Below, piece after piece: positions 54,560 to 63,045 of a stretch of DNA of 64,000 nt. The stretch covers positions 186,001 through 250,000 of the forward strand of contig SVFF01000001.1 of assembly GCA_015057005.1 (NCBI GenBank), written 5' to 3'. A program made the position numbers and the translations under genes. How positions within the stretch are numbered: position 1 is the stretch's first letter; each line of letters opens with the position of its first letter. The DNA comes from Lachnospiraceae bacterium. Its GTDB lineage: Bacteria > Bacillota > Clostridia > Lachnospirales > Lachnospiraceae. Under the pieces are notes generated by a model. The model searched no databases. It was not told the DNA's origin and saw only the letters and a program-made list of their open reading frames with translations.

Positions 54560-55687
54560 TTACTTTTCTTCTTTCTTTTCAAACGCTGCTGCCACATCCT
54601 TAAGAAGCGCTCTGATTTCCAAATGCTGGGGACAAATCGCCTCACACAGCCCGCACTCAACGCAGGCGCTTGCCTTGCCGCCGTTTTTGGTATGAATCTC
54701 ATAATAATAATCAGCATTCCAATTATTAAACTGCTTCTTGGTATTCATGCAGGAAAACAGATCCGGAATAGGGATCTGCATGGGGCATCCCTCTGTGCAG
54801 TATCTGCAGGCGGTACAAGGGATCAGATCCTGACTCTTAAAATAATCGCAAACCTTCCATACCGCCTCCATTTCCTGCTCATTCAGAGGCCGGAAGTCCT
54901 TCATGAAACCTACATTTTCCTTCACCATCTCCAGGGTACCCATGCCGGAAAGCACCATAAAGATATCCTCAAAGCTTGCCGCAAAACGGATGGCGTAGCT
55001 GGCACTGCTGCCGCCCTTCAGTTCGTCAAAAATCGCCTGGGCCTGAGCAGGCAGATTTACCAAATTACCGCCCTTTACAGGCTCCATAACGATCACGGGC
55101 TTATTGTGCTTGCGGCAAACCTCATAACACAATCTGCCCTGCACAGCCACATCATCATAATCCACATAGTTGAACTGCAGCTGTACCACTTCCATCTCAG
55201 GGTACTCTGTCAGAATACGGTCCAACACCTCAGCAGTATCATGGAACGAAAAACCAACGTGCTTGATCTTGCCCTCTGCCTTCAACTCCAGGGCAGTCTC
55301 ATAAGCACGACACTCCTTGAATTTGGCATAACCCTGTTCTGTCTGGGAATGCATCAGATAAAAGTCAAAATAGTCCACGCCACAGATTTCCAGCTGTTTT
55401 TCAAACAAGGGACGGATATCCTCGTTCTTATTAAAATAAGGTCCGGACAGCTTGTTGGTCAGTATGTAGCTCTCTCTGGGATAACGGGAAGTCAGACACT
55501 CCCGCAGCGCCACCTCACTCTGGCCGTTCAGATAACCATGAGCGGTATCAAAATAATTGAAACCGTTTTCCATGAAGACATCTACCATCTCACAGAATTT
55601 AACATAATCCACCTTGTCATCCACCATGGGCAGACGCATGCACCCAAAACCAAAATTCTTTTTTACATTCTCAAAATATGAAGTCAT
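54560..55687 (-). CDS. Aldo/keto reductase with C-terminal [4Fe-4S] domain
   Basis: 375-aa fusion. The aldo/keto reductase barrel (FNYFDTAHGY near 43-52, catalytic-type Tyr/Lys region in ILTNKLSG, and FYLMHSQ near 120) is followed by ferredoxin-like cysteine sets CTACRYCTEGCP (about 285-296) and CVECGLCEAICP (about 348-359). Common in anaerobes, with electrons probably passing through the clusters; the substrate is unknown. The ATG at 55687 is used, with GGGAGGG four bases upstream; a GTG four codons earlier lies in that site. Confidence 0.92.
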   Translation of the reverse strand: MTSYFENVKKNFGFGCMRLPMVDDKVDYVKFCEMVDVFMENGFNYFDTAHGYLNGQSEVALRECLTSRYPRESYILTNKLSGPYFNKNEDIRPLFEKQLEICGVDYFDFYLMHSQTEQGYAKFKECRAYETALELKAEGKIKHVGFSFHDTAEVLDRILTEYPEMEVVQLQFNYVDYDDVAVQGRLCYEVCRKHNKPVIVMEPVKGGNLVNLPAQAQAIFDELKGGSSASYAIRFAASFEDIFMVLSGMGTLEMVKENVGFMKDFRPLNEQEMEAVWKVCDYFKSQDLIPCTACRYCTEGCPMQIPIPDLFSCMNTKKQFNNWNADYYYEIHTKNGGKASACVECGLCEAICPQHLEIRALLKDVAAAFEKKEEK

Positions 55688-55744
55688 AAACCCTCCCACT
55701 TAACTCTCTCCAATATCAATTCACTGTTTATTAATATCTTTATT

Positions 55745-55773
55745 ATTATACCCGAAATTGGAAGGATTGTAAA
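55745..55773 (-). promoter_or_regulatory. Promoter of the aldo/keto reductase gene
   Basis: Minus strand TTTACA (55773-55768), 17 bases, TATAAT (55750-55745), 58 bases before the start codon. Confidence 0.75.
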
Positions 55774-55832
55774 TGTGGTCTGCACGTTTGCTTCACAAAG
55801 ACTTTCATCATGCTCTTTTTACTTTCTGATGA

Positions 55833-55861
55833 TTGACTTCCTACTCCAAATGTGCTACTAT
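55833..55861 (+). promoter_or_regulatory. Probable promoter of the RpiR stub and AEC carrier
   Basis: TTGACT (55833-55838), 17 bases, TACTAT (55856-55861), followed 80 bases later by the stub's ribosome site. The -10 matches only four of six bases. Confidence 0.45.
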
Positions 55862-55940
55862 CCAGCCAACAGAACAAAATGCCATTTTTTATTCTGCATC
55901 CGGAATTTTATTCTATACCATTTTTCAAGGGAGGTCGCTG

Positions 55941-56027
55941 ATGATACTTGCCCAGATTCACAACAAGTACCGTTCTCTGACAGAGACCGAAAAGAGAATA
56001 GGAGAATTTACATATGGAACTTTTTAA
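55941..56027 (+). pseudogene. RpiR-family regulator N-terminal stub
   Basis: A 28-codon frame with a strong ribosome site (GGGAGG, 6 bases before the ATG). Its sequence, MILAQIHNKYRSLTETEKRI and then GEFTYGTF, matches the first helix-turn-helix segment of RpiR regulators up to about residue 23 and then ends. The rest of the regulator, including the SIS domain, is absent. It overlaps the AEC carrier start by 14 bases, so translation of the stub probably feeds ribosomes into the carrier gene. Confidence 0.6.
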
Positions 56028-56955
56028 TACTACCTTAAACCAGATGGCCTTTTTATTCCTGCTGATCCTGATCGGATACGGTCTGCGCAAGTCAAACTTC
56101 CTGCCCGACAATACCGCCAAGGTACTTTCCAAGCTGGAAAACGCTATCTTTATCCCCGCCCTGGTCCTTCGGACCTTCGTGGAAAACTTCACCATTGAAA
56201 AACTGGCCTCTGCCGGTTCCATCTTCAGCGTCAGCCTGGTGATCGCCATTATCATGATCTTCGTGGCAATCGGCATCTCCAAATGCTGCACCAAAGACCG
56301 CTATATCCAAAAGATCTTTACCTACGGCCTGGCTTTTTCCAACTTCGGCTTCATGGGAAATGCAGTTGTCAGCGCCCTGTTTCCGAACATTTTCTTTGAG
56401 TACCTGATCTTTACCCTCCCTCTGTGGAGCATGATCTACATCTGGGGCGTGCCCACACTGCTGCTGTCCGAGACCGACACCAAGCAGACCATCAAAGACA
56501 GACTGCGCGCCTTCGTCAACCCCATGCTGATCAGCATGCTGGTGGGCATGATCATCGGTATTGCCGGCATCAAACTTCCCGGATGGTTTTCCTCCGCAGT
56601 ATCCAGCAGTGCGGACTGCATGTCCCCCATTGCCATGCTGCTGACCGGCATCACCGTTGCAGCCTCTGACTTGAAGAAGATCCTGACCAATGTCAGAATC
56701 TACATCGTATCAGTGATCCGTCTGATTGTGATCCCTTTGATTTTTATCGGCATCCTGTACTTTGTAAAACCTGATAACACACTGGCTATCTGTGCTGTAT
56801 GCTCCGTGGCAATGCCGCTGGGCCTGAACACCATTGTTATCCCCAATGCCTACGGCAAGGACACTACTGTTGCAGCCGGTATGGCTGTAATCTCACATCT
56901 GATGTCCTGCATCACAATTCCGCTGATCTTCATGCTGATGATGAAAGTGCTGTAA
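56014..56955 (+). CDS. AEC family (auxin efflux carrier-type) permease
   Basis: 313-aa membrane protein with ten hydrophobic segments in two halves of five, the AEC arrangement; LILIGYGLRKSNFL and LSKLENAIFIPALVL (residues about 15-50) are typical of the first half, and VAMPLGLNTIVIPNAYGKD (about 267-285) of the second. Bacterial members export or import small organic anions such as malate; substrate here unknown. GGAG lies 9 bases before the ATG, inside the overlapping RpiR stub. Ends at a bidirectional terminator. Confidence 0.88.
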   Translation: MELFNTTLNQMAFLFLLILIGYGLRKSNFLPDNTAKVLSKLENAIFIPALVLRTFVENFTIEKLASAGSIFSVSLVIAIIMIFVAIGISKCCTKDRYIQKIFTYGLAFSNFGFMGNAVVSALFPNIFFEYLIFTLPLWSMIYIWGVPTLLLSETDTKQTIKDRLRAFVNPMLISMLVGMIIGIAGIKLPGWFSSAVSSSADCMSPIAMLLTGITVAASDLKKILTNVRIYIVSVIRLIVIPLIFIGILYFVKPDNTLAICAVCSVAMPLGLNTIVIPNAYGKDTTVAAGMAVISHLMSCITIPLIFMLMMKVL

Positions 56956-56956
56956 T

Positions 56957-57005
56957 AAAAAGCGCTCCGGGATTTGGAAGATTTCTTCCTGTCCCGAAGC
57001 GCTTT
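56957..57005. terminator. Bidirectional terminator between the AEC and GPH genes
   Basis: AAAAGCGCT-CCGGGA (56957-56972) against TCCCG-AAGCGCTTT (56992-57005), with T runs on both strands. Serves both convergent units. Confidence 0.85.
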
Positions 57006-57028
57006 AATATTATCCAACACGCGAAAAA

Positions 57029-58465
57029 TTATTTCTCCCGCTCTTTCAGATCAGCAATGATCTGCGCGTAGGTCTCCTCATCGATCTTAAACTTCTTATG
57101 ATAAATCACAAATCCCACCAGAATGCAGATCAGAGGCAGGATCATCATGGCCCCCTTCATGATCCAGAGAGAGGAGCCACCCACACCGTTAATCAGAGTG
57201 GTGATCTCCTGTTGGGCTGCCGCGATGACCGCAGGATCTGTAACTCCTTCGATGGATTTCTCAATCTCCGTAATCTGTTTGGAGACCGGGTTGATACCGG
57301 AAATGAGCAGAGTGACTGTCACCACGGCGGTGCCCACGGCACCGCCCAGCTTGTTGATAAAGGGCTGCACTGCAAAACTCACCGACTCATTCCGCTTGCC
57401 CAGCTTCCATTCGCCGTACTCCACAGCATCCGCCAGGAACAAAAGCATCAACAGTTGGATAAAGGCCTGGGCAAAGAACAAGGCCAAACCTGCCACAATG
57501 ATCAGTCCGAGTTTTTCAAAGCTGAAGAAGAACACAATGTACGCCGCTACAACCGTTACCATAGAAGCAAAATATAACTGCATTCTGGTAAACCGCTTAC
57601 TGAACAGCGGGAATACAGAGAACGCTGTCAGCTGCGCCACGCCCAGCACAGCCGCAAAGACCATGTAAGTCCCCTCGTTCTTGTAGGCATATTTAAAATA
57701 ATACACCCCAAAAGAGGTGGTGGTACAGTAACCAATCATGAACAGTGCCATGGCCACTGCCGTGACCATCAGCTGATCATTCTTCACCAATGCTTTTATC
57801 ATTCCACTCAGACTGGTGTGCTCCTGATTTTTCAAGTGCTCTCTGTCTTCCTTGACACCTAACACCGTAAAGGCCTGGAAAAACCAGAGGATAGCCACAA
57901 GGATCACAGCAAAGAGAAAGTAGCTTTTTCTGGGGCTCATGCCAAACAGATCCGGCACCATGGTGTAGAGCACCACTACCGAAAACATGCCGATGCTGGC
58001 GCAGATTCTGGACACAGCACCCACGCCTTCGCGAACCTTTTGGTCCTTAGAGATTGCCGGCATCAGAGACCAATAGGAAATATCATTGGTGGTATACGCC
58101 ATGCCCCAAAGCAGGTAGCCCACTGCCACAAAGGCTATGTAAGCGCCGCCGGACAGTCCCGGATCAGCAAACAGCAAAATAGTCAAAACACCTGATGTCA
58201 CAGCACCGAACACGATCCAGGGCTTAAACTTGCCCCATCTGGTGGAGGTATTGTCCACGATAGTGCCCATCACCGGGTCATTCAAAGCATCGAACACCCG
58301 AAAGACCACCATCAGGCCTCCTATGATCGCCAGCTCATGATCAGCCAGGCCCACCACCTCTGTCAAATAAGTGATAAAATACATGCTGATCAGGCTATAC
58401 ACGGCATCACGGCCAATGGTGCCCATACCAAAACAATATTTATTGCGTCTCATTTGTTTGTCCAT
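57029..58465 (-). CDS. GPH-family sugar:cation symporter
   Basis: 478-aa glycoside-pentoside-hexuronide transporter with 12 hydrophobic segments. FRVFDALNDPVMGTIVDNTSTRWGKFKPWI (about 57-86; read as two parts, ALNDPVMG and RWGKFKPW) is the family's cation-site loop. The ATG of MDKQMRRN is preferred (GAGGA, 8 bases upstream) over one seven codons earlier. It follows the GH13 glucosidase by 48 bases in one unit, so its cargo is probably an isomaltose-type or other alpha-glucoside. Confidence 0.92.
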   Translation of the reverse strand: MDKQMRRNKYCFGMGTIGRDAVYSLISMYFITYLTEVVGLADHELAIIGGLMVVFRVFDALNDPVMGTIVDNTSTRWGKFKPWIVFGAVTSGVLTILLFADPGLSGGAYIAFVAVGYLLWGMAYTTNDISYWSLMPAISKDQKVREGVGAVSRICASIGMFSVVVLYTMVPDLFGMSPRKSYFLFAVILVAILWFFQAFTVLGVKEDREHLKNQEHTSLSGMIKALVKNDQLMVTAVAMALFMIGYCTTTSFGVYYFKYAYKNEGTYMVFAAVLGVAQLTAFSVFPLFSKRFTRMQLYFASMVTVVAAYIVFFFSFEKLGLIIVAGLALFFAQAFIQLLMLLFLADAVEYGEWKLGKRNESVSFAVQPFINKLGGAVGTAVVTVTLLISGINPVSKQITEIEKSIEGVTDPAVIAAAQQEITTLINGVGGSSLWIMKGAMMILPLICILVGFVIYHKKFKIDEETYAQIIADLKEREK

Positions 58466-58513
58466 AAACTTCTTCCTCTTTGACATTTTTGAACTTCTTT
58501 GGAATTTTCCCTA

Positions 58514-60157
58514 TTATCTCTCCAACAGCCTGAATTCAAAAGGCTTTAATACCAATTCGTCACAGGCATCATAATTGGATACCACAATACTGCTGCCCTT
58601 CTTCACACCGCTTTTCCTGATCACACGCTTAGGCAGCTTCGCCGATCTGCCGGTCATATTGCAGACAGCGACCAGACTCTTGCCACCCTTTTTCCGCTCA
58701 AAAGCATATACCTGCTTGCCTGCATAAACCGACTTAAAGTGTCCCTCCATCAGAATCTGGTTGGTCTTTCGCAAGGCGATCATCTTCTTCCAGAATGCCA
58801 GGATGCCGTTTTCTTTGGTCATTTCCGCCGCAGCATTCACTTCTTTATAATTGCCGTTGACCTTCAGCCAAGGCTTTCCTTCTGTAAATCCGGCATTTTC
58901 CTCTGCAGACCACTGCATGGGCGTGCGGGCATTGTCCCGGGATGTACGCTTGATCATCTTCCAGCGGATGGGGTTAGGAATCAGCAGCTTCTTCGCCATA
59001 GCGTAAATATTGTGGCTCTCAATGTCCATGACCTCATCCAGCTTCTTGAAATCCCCATTCACCATGCCGATTTCCTGTCCCTCATATACAAAAGGAGTTC
59101 CCCGAAGGCTCATCAGCAGACCCGCCATCATCGTAGAAGCCTCCTTGCGGTAAGGCCCCAGATCAGCAAATCTGGAAATAAAACGGGGCTGGTCGTGATT
59201 TTCAAAATAGACTGCATTCCAGTCCAGCCCCTTTTGCCATTTCGTCAGGGTCTTCATCAGCTTCTTGGGTTTCAGTCTGGTCTTAAACCACTTTACAAAA
59301 ACCTGATCCACTTCCATATGCTGGAAAGAAAATACCATGTCCAGCTCTCCGCGTTTCGGTGCACACAGATCCTTTGCCCCCGGAATGTCCACAAACACAG
59401 TCTCACCTACCGCCCAGGCTCCGTAAGGCTCCAGCACTTCTCGGCGGAGCGTCTTCAAAATCTCATGGCAGCCCTCCGTAGACAAATAGTGCTCCCTTCC
59501 GGTAAGCACCAGCTGCTTTTTGCCGTTCGACAGGCTGTTCTTGTAAATTACATTAATCACATCACAGCGGAAACCTACCACACCCTTGTCCAGCCAAAAG
59601 CGCATGATATCCTTGATTTCTTCCAGCACTGCGGGATTGTGCCAGTTCAGGTCCGGCTGTTTCTTGGAAAACAGATGCAGATAATACTCCTCTTCACTGT
59701 CGCCGAACTTTGTCCAGGGACACTCCGCAAAGAAATTGCCCCAGTTATTGGGAAGCTTTCCGTTCTCCCCTCTTTTAATAATATAATAATCCTTATACTT
59801 CTGCTCACCGGCCAGTGCACGCTTGAACCACTCATGCTCATCGGAAGTATGATTGATCACCAGATCCATCACGATACCGATGCCCCGTTCCTTAGCCTTT
59901 TCCACCAGTTCTTCAAAATCCTCCATGGTGCCAAACCGAGGTTGTATAGCCTTGTAATCCGCAATATCATAGCCGTTATCATCATCCGGACTTACATAAA
60001 CCGGAGAAAGCCAGATGGTATTGACCCCCAACTCCGCAATATAATCCAGCCGGGAGATAATACCCCGCAGATCGCCTATTCCATCACCGTCCGTATCTTG
60101 AAAGGACCTGGGATAAATCTGGTAGACTATGGTATCTTTTTTGTAATTGGCAGCCAT
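58514..60157 (-). CDS. GH13 alpha-glucosidase, oligo-1,6-glucosidase type
   Basis: 547-aa cytoplasmic GH13 enzyme. The catalytic triad is Asp199 (GFRCDVIN), Glu252 (AVGETVFVD) and Asp322 (FENHDQPR), and QPDLNW (167-172) marks the oligo-1,6-glucosidase subfamily. The residue after the nucleophile is Val200, which in studied enzymes favours alpha-1,6 over alpha-1,4 bonds, so isomalto-oligosaccharides are the predicted substrate. TCGGAGGAAACCAAT gives a strong ribosome site. First gene of a unit with the GPH symporter. Confidence 0.93.
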   Translation of the reverse strand: MAANYKKDTIVYQIYPRSFQDTDGDGIGDLRGIISRLDYIAELGVNTIWLSPVYVSPDDDNGYDIADYKAIQPRFGTMEDFEELVEKAKERGIGIVMDLVINHTSDEHEWFKRALAGEQKYKDYYIIKRGENGKLPNNWGNFFAECPWTKFGDSEEEYYLHLFSKKQPDLNWHNPAVLEEIKDIMRFWLDKGVVGFRCDVINVIYKNSLSNGKKQLVLTGREHYLSTEGCHEILKTLRREVLEPYGAWAVGETVFVDIPGAKDLCAPKRGELDMVFSFQHMEVDQVFVKWFKTRLKPKKLMKTLTKWQKGLDWNAVYFENHDQPRFISRFADLGPYRKEASTMMAGLLMSLRGTPFVYEGQEIGMVNGDFKKLDEVMDIESHNIYAMAKKLLIPNPIRWKMIKRTSRDNARTPMQWSAEENAGFTEGKPWLKVNGNYKEVNAAAEMTKENGILAFWKKMIALRKTNQILMEGHFKSVYAGKQVYAFERKKGGKSLVAVCNMTGRSAKLPKRVIRKSGVKKGSSIVVSNYDACDELVLKPFEFRLLER

Positions 60158-60192
60158 ATTGGTTTCCTCCGATGTTGTTTGTACTTAAAAGT

Positions 60193-60201
60193 AGTATACC
60201 A
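60193..60201 (-). promoter_or_regulatory. Extended -10 promoter element before the GH13 gene
   Basis: Minus strand TGGTATACT with no good -35 at 16-18 bases; an extended -10 can work without one. It is 36 bases before the start codon. Confidence 0.35.
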
Positions 60202-60250
60202 CATCACTCCATATATTGCACCAAGACTCTCTTTCGTCGCATTATTTTTT

Positions 60251-61315
60251 TCAATATTCCTCCTGGGAATCTCCGTAGCGTTTGCCCGCATTCATCCTTG
60301 CCCGATTGTACTTGGCAATCTCCTTATTCTTCTGCTGTTTCCGCAAAAGAAACGCCGTCCGGTTGTCTGTATATCTGGCCTCACTGCGTAGTTTACGGTA
60401 ACTGTCCCAGCGCTCCTGTGATAACAGCCCGCTCTCAATAGCCTCCAGAATGGCACATCCCGGCTCTGTACGATGCTTGCAATCACTGAATCTGCACTTG
60501 CCAAGGAACTGCTCCACATCTCCGAAAGCGCCTCCCAGGCCCTCCGACACATCCCACATGCCCAACTCGCGCATGCCCGGTGTATCAATTATCATAGCGC
60601 CATTCTGCAGCCGGATCAGCTGTCTGTGGGTAGTGGTATGACGGCCTTTGCTGTCGTCCTCGCGAATTTCTTTCACTGCCATGATTTCTTCTCCTGCCAG
60701 CGCATTTACCAAACTGGACTTGCCCACACCGGAAGAACCCAGAAACACAACTGTCTTGCCTGCTGTCACATACGCTGCCAGCTCCTCCATCCCTTCCCCG
60801 GTCCGCGCACTGATGGCATGTACATCCACTCCTGCCGCGATCCGCCGGGCTGCACAAAGATATTCTGTTTTTTCTTCCACCAAATCAGCCTTGGTCAATA
60901 TGACCACCGGCACCGCACCTGACTGCCATGCCAATGTCAGGTAACGCTCCAGCCGCTTGGCATTAAAATCCTGATTTAAGGACTGCATAATAAACACATA
61001 ATCAAAATTGGCGGCCACCGCTTGTTCTCCTCTGCCCGGACTGGGATCCCTTCTGGAAAAGAATGTCCTTCTGGGCAGCGTCTTCAGGATCCTGCTGTCC
61101 CCACTGGGAATATACTCGATCAGCACGAAATCTCCCACCGTAGGAAACACTTCATCCCCGCCGTAATACTCTTTGGTCTTCAACCTTCCGTAAGTCTCAC
61201 CATACTGGCAGACCAGCGTAAAGCGATCTTTATGAACTGCCGTCACCCTGGCAGGAAGTCCCCGGCCCTCCTCCAGCATCATCTTTTGTATAAAACCATA
61301 TTCCTGTAAGTTCAT
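60251..61315 (-). CDS. rsgA: Ribosome small subunit-dependent GTPase A
   Basis: 354-aa circularly permuted GTPase that releases late 30S assembly steps. OB fold at the N terminus (about 15-75), then the permuted G motifs: ILTKAD (G4, about 138-143), SARTGEG (G5), GSSGVGKSS (G1, about 193-201) and IDTPGMRELG (G3, about 240). The zinc site CRFSDCKHRTEPGC (about 274-287) follows. The start ATG of MNLQEYGFI has TGGAGGAACATAAAC upstream. Single-gene unit. Confidence 0.95.
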   Translation of the reverse strand: MNLQEYGFIQKMMLEEGRGLPARVTAVHKDRFTLVCQYGETYGRLKTKEYYGGDEVFPTVGDFVLIEYIPSGDSRILKTLPRRTFFSRRDPSPGRGEQAVAANFDYVFIMQSLNQDFNAKRLERYLTLAWQSGAVPVVILTKADLVEEKTEYLCAARRIAAGVDVHAISARTGEGMEELAAYVTAGKTVVFLGSSGVGKSSLVNALAGEEIMAVKEIREDDSKGRHTTTHRQLIRLQNGAMIIDTPGMRELGMWDVSEGLGGAFGDVEQFLGKCRFSDCKHRTEPGCAILEAIESGLLSQERWDSYRKLRSEARYTDNRTAFLLRKQQKNKEIAKYNRARMNAGKRYGDSQEEY

Positions 61316-61377
61316 GTTTATGTTCCTCCATTGTCAGGCATGCGTTTGCGCATGTAATTCCATTTGTTTTTTTCATA

Positions 61378-61488
61378 TCAACTTTTCTTGTTACGCATTT
61401 CCTTGTTACATTTTCTCTTGTTGTATTTGGTCTCGTCGGGTCCATATTTCTTACAATTTTCATATCTTCTAATCCTCTCATATCGCAT
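61378..61488 (-). CDS. Possible 36-codon basic peptide gene
   Basis: ATG at 61488 in AAAGGAGAG-ATG context codes MRYERIRRYENCKKYGPDET and a Lys/Asn-rich tail ending KKS, with two cysteines. Shine-Dalgarno spacing (2 bases) is poor, and a second frame starting 7 bases later has better spacing but runs into rsgA. Not recognised; may not be translated. Confidence 0.22.
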   Translation of the reverse strand: MRYERIRRYENCKKYGPDETKYNKRKCNKEMRNKKS

Positions 61489-61534
61489 CTCTCCTTTCTC
61501 AAACGCACATCACTCCAATCTGTAAAAGGGCGCA

Positions 61535-61586
61535 AAAATGCCGCAGAAAGTACCCTTGCTGAAGGCACTCCCTGCGGCTGTTTTTA
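61535..61586. terminator. Bidirectional hairpin in the rsgA-TPR intergenic region
   Basis: GCCGCAG (61540-61546) pairs with CTGCGGC (61572-61578), flanked by TTTTT on both strands (61581-61585 and, on the minus strand, 61535-61539). It would insulate the small RNA unit from the rsgA side. Confidence 0.7.
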
Positions 61587-61589
61587 GGC

Positions 61590-61616
61590 ATAAAAATAAC
61601 ACACCCTCTGAGTGTG
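61590..61616 (-). terminator. Terminator of the predicted small RNA
   Basis: CACAC (61600-61604) and GTGTG (61612-61616) form a short stem; the minus strand then reads TTATTTTTA. It lies before the bidirectional hairpin at 61535-61586. Confidence 0.55.
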
Positions 61617-61790
61617 CTACAACCATAGGTCTGTATTCACGAAAGGTTACTTTTAATGGCACAACAAAAAGCAACTACTGCCTCCATCGTGCGCCCCATA
61701 TGCAGTTAGACTTCTGTTACCTCATTCTTTACAAAATATACAGTCATTACTACATCCTCCTTTCACACCTGCCAGCAGGTGAATTATTTT
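61600..61790 (-). ncRNA. Predicted small RNA or micro-protein transcript
   Basis: A complete minus-strand unit: promoter at 61797-61825, a 5' hairpin CACCTGC/GCAGGTG (61767-61782), a good ribosome site (AAAGGAGG), an ATG at 61747 with a 13-codon frame MTVYFVKNEVTEV (61706-61747), about 90 more bases and a terminator at 61590-61616. Expected length is about 190 nt. No known RNA family was recognised. It could be an sRNA, a dual-function RNA or a micro-protein gene. Confidence 0.45.
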
Positions 61791-61796
61791 AATTAA

Positions 61797-61825
61797 ATTG
61801 TAGTACAGACGGACTGAAAGTGCAA
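61797..61825 (-). promoter_or_regulatory. Promoter of the predicted small RNA
   Basis: Minus strand TTGCAC (61825-61820), 17 bases, TACAAT (61802-61797). Confidence 0.6.
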
Positions 61826-61983
61826 ACGTTTTTTTGAAATGCTTTTTCAACATCTTTTCAATAAAGGTATTGGTAAAAGCACATCTACTCATCATATGTT
61901 GAGAGTCTCATCACAAACTGCGATATGGACTCACACCACTATTTCTGTATAATAAAATCAGAAGCTTCTAAAAATAGGAAAGG

Positions 61984-62913
61984 ATGAACAAAATGATGAA
62001 CACATTCTCTAAAAACTTAAAGCGTTTTCGCATCGCCAAAAATATGACTCAGGAACAAGTGGCCGACTATCTGGGTGTTAGTACGCAGACTGTTTCCCGC
62101 TGGGAATGCAACACAACCCTTCCTGATGTGACTATCCTCCCCGAAATCGCAAGACTCTACTGCGTTTCCATCGACGATTTCTATAAAGAATTTTCTGTTG
62201 CCTATGAGAATTATGCTGCCAGACTCTTAAGTACTTACGAATGCACGCATAAACCGGATGACTTTTTACGGGCGGACATGGAATACCAAAAACTGCTGAA
62301 TTCCGGCGAAGCTTCTATGAACGATTTGCGTTTATACGGTATTTTAAATCAATATATGATGAAAGATTGCTTGGACAAGGCCATATCACTCTTTGAACAG
62401 GTTCTGCAACGGGATCCTTCTGAAGATCCTGAAACATATCAGCAAACCCAGGGACAGTATATCTTTTTGCAGTGCCAGGTCGGCAATTGCAAGGAAATTA
62501 TTTCCAAATATCAAGAACAACTGCAAGAAAACTTGCATGATGTGAACAATTGGATCAATCTGATTGCTGCCCATCAATTCTCCGGCCAATATCAGGAAGC
62601 TTCTGCTTGGGTTGAAAAAGCTTTAGCCAAATTCCCCGAAAATGCAAGACTGCATGTTTATGCCGGCGATATCTACCGCAATCTACATCAATTCGACACA
62701 GCCTTTTCACATTGGGACCAAGCTTTACTATTGGACTCCACTTACCTGGATGCCCAATATTCCAAGGGATTCTGTTATATGGAAATGGGAGAATATCAGA
62801 AAGCATACGAAACATGGGGTAAGCTTATCGATACTCTGACCCTCCGCGGTTTTGATTTGGCAATAGCCTACCCTAAAAAGTTGGCCGAGGAATGCCAGGG
62901 CAAAATAAGTTAA
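61984..62913 (+). CDS. XRE-family regulator with C-terminal TPR-like repeats
   Basis: 309 aa. The helix-turn-helix (residues about 10-64, LKRFRIAKNMTQEQVADYLGVSTQTVSRWE) is followed by about 200 residues of helical repeats, with TPR-like pairs near 105-140, 180-215 and 220-275 (VHVYAGDIYRNLHQFDTAFSHWDQALLLD in part). This architecture resembles Rgg/PlcR-type or general XRE-TPR regulators, which may bind peptides; no peptide gene is evident apart from the nearby micro-ORF. The start is ATG 61984, or 61993, which has better spacing to AAAGG. Confidence 0.85.
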   Translation: MNKMMNTFSKNLKRFRIAKNMTQEQVADYLGVSTQTVSRWECNTTLPDVTILPEIARLYCVSIDDFYKEFSVAYENYAARLLSTYECTHKPDDFLRADMEYQKLLNSGEASMNDLRLYGILNQYMMKDCLDKAISLFEQVLQRDPSEDPETYQQTQGQYIFLQCQVGNCKEIISKYQEQLQENLHDVNNWINLIAAHQFSGQYQEASAWVEKALAKFPENARLHVYAGDIYRNLHQFDTAFSHWDQALLLDSTYLDAQYSKGFCYMEMGEYQKAYETWGKLIDTLTLRGFDLAIAYPKKLAEECQGKIS

Positions 62914-62954
62914 CTCTCTTTGACATATCTAAAAATAGTACACATCATTCAATT

Positions 62955-62982
62955 GGGAGGCGCCACTAAGTGACCGCCTCCC
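62955..62982. terminator. Hairpin between the TPR and GNAT genes
   Basis: GGGAGGCG (62955-62962) pairs with CGCCTCCC (62975-62982), with CACT/AGTG continuing in the loop. It lies 42 bases after the XRE-TPR stop, between convergent genes; T runs are weak on both sides. Confidence 0.55.
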
Positions 62983-63045
62983 GGCTTCTTCATATACCAT
63001 ACAAATGTAGGCTCGCGCCTTTTTTCTCACAAGCTTCTTTCTCTT

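Noticed and set aside
54623..55681. A 352-codon + strand frame opposite the aldo/keto reductase
   Set aside because: Same reasoning: complete conserved gene on the other strand and no start signal.
58739..60391. A 550-codon open frame on the + strand opposite the GH13 gene
   Set aside because: It lies fully antisense to a GH13 enzyme with all catalytic motifs. Long antisense frames are expected from biased codon use; no homology-like motif is visible.
61230..61568. A 112-codon minus frame overlapping the rsgA start
   Set aside because: Runs 86 bases into rsgA in another frame, and the sequence is low-complexity Thr/Arg/Asn. Only a short alternative frame was kept as a weak candidate.
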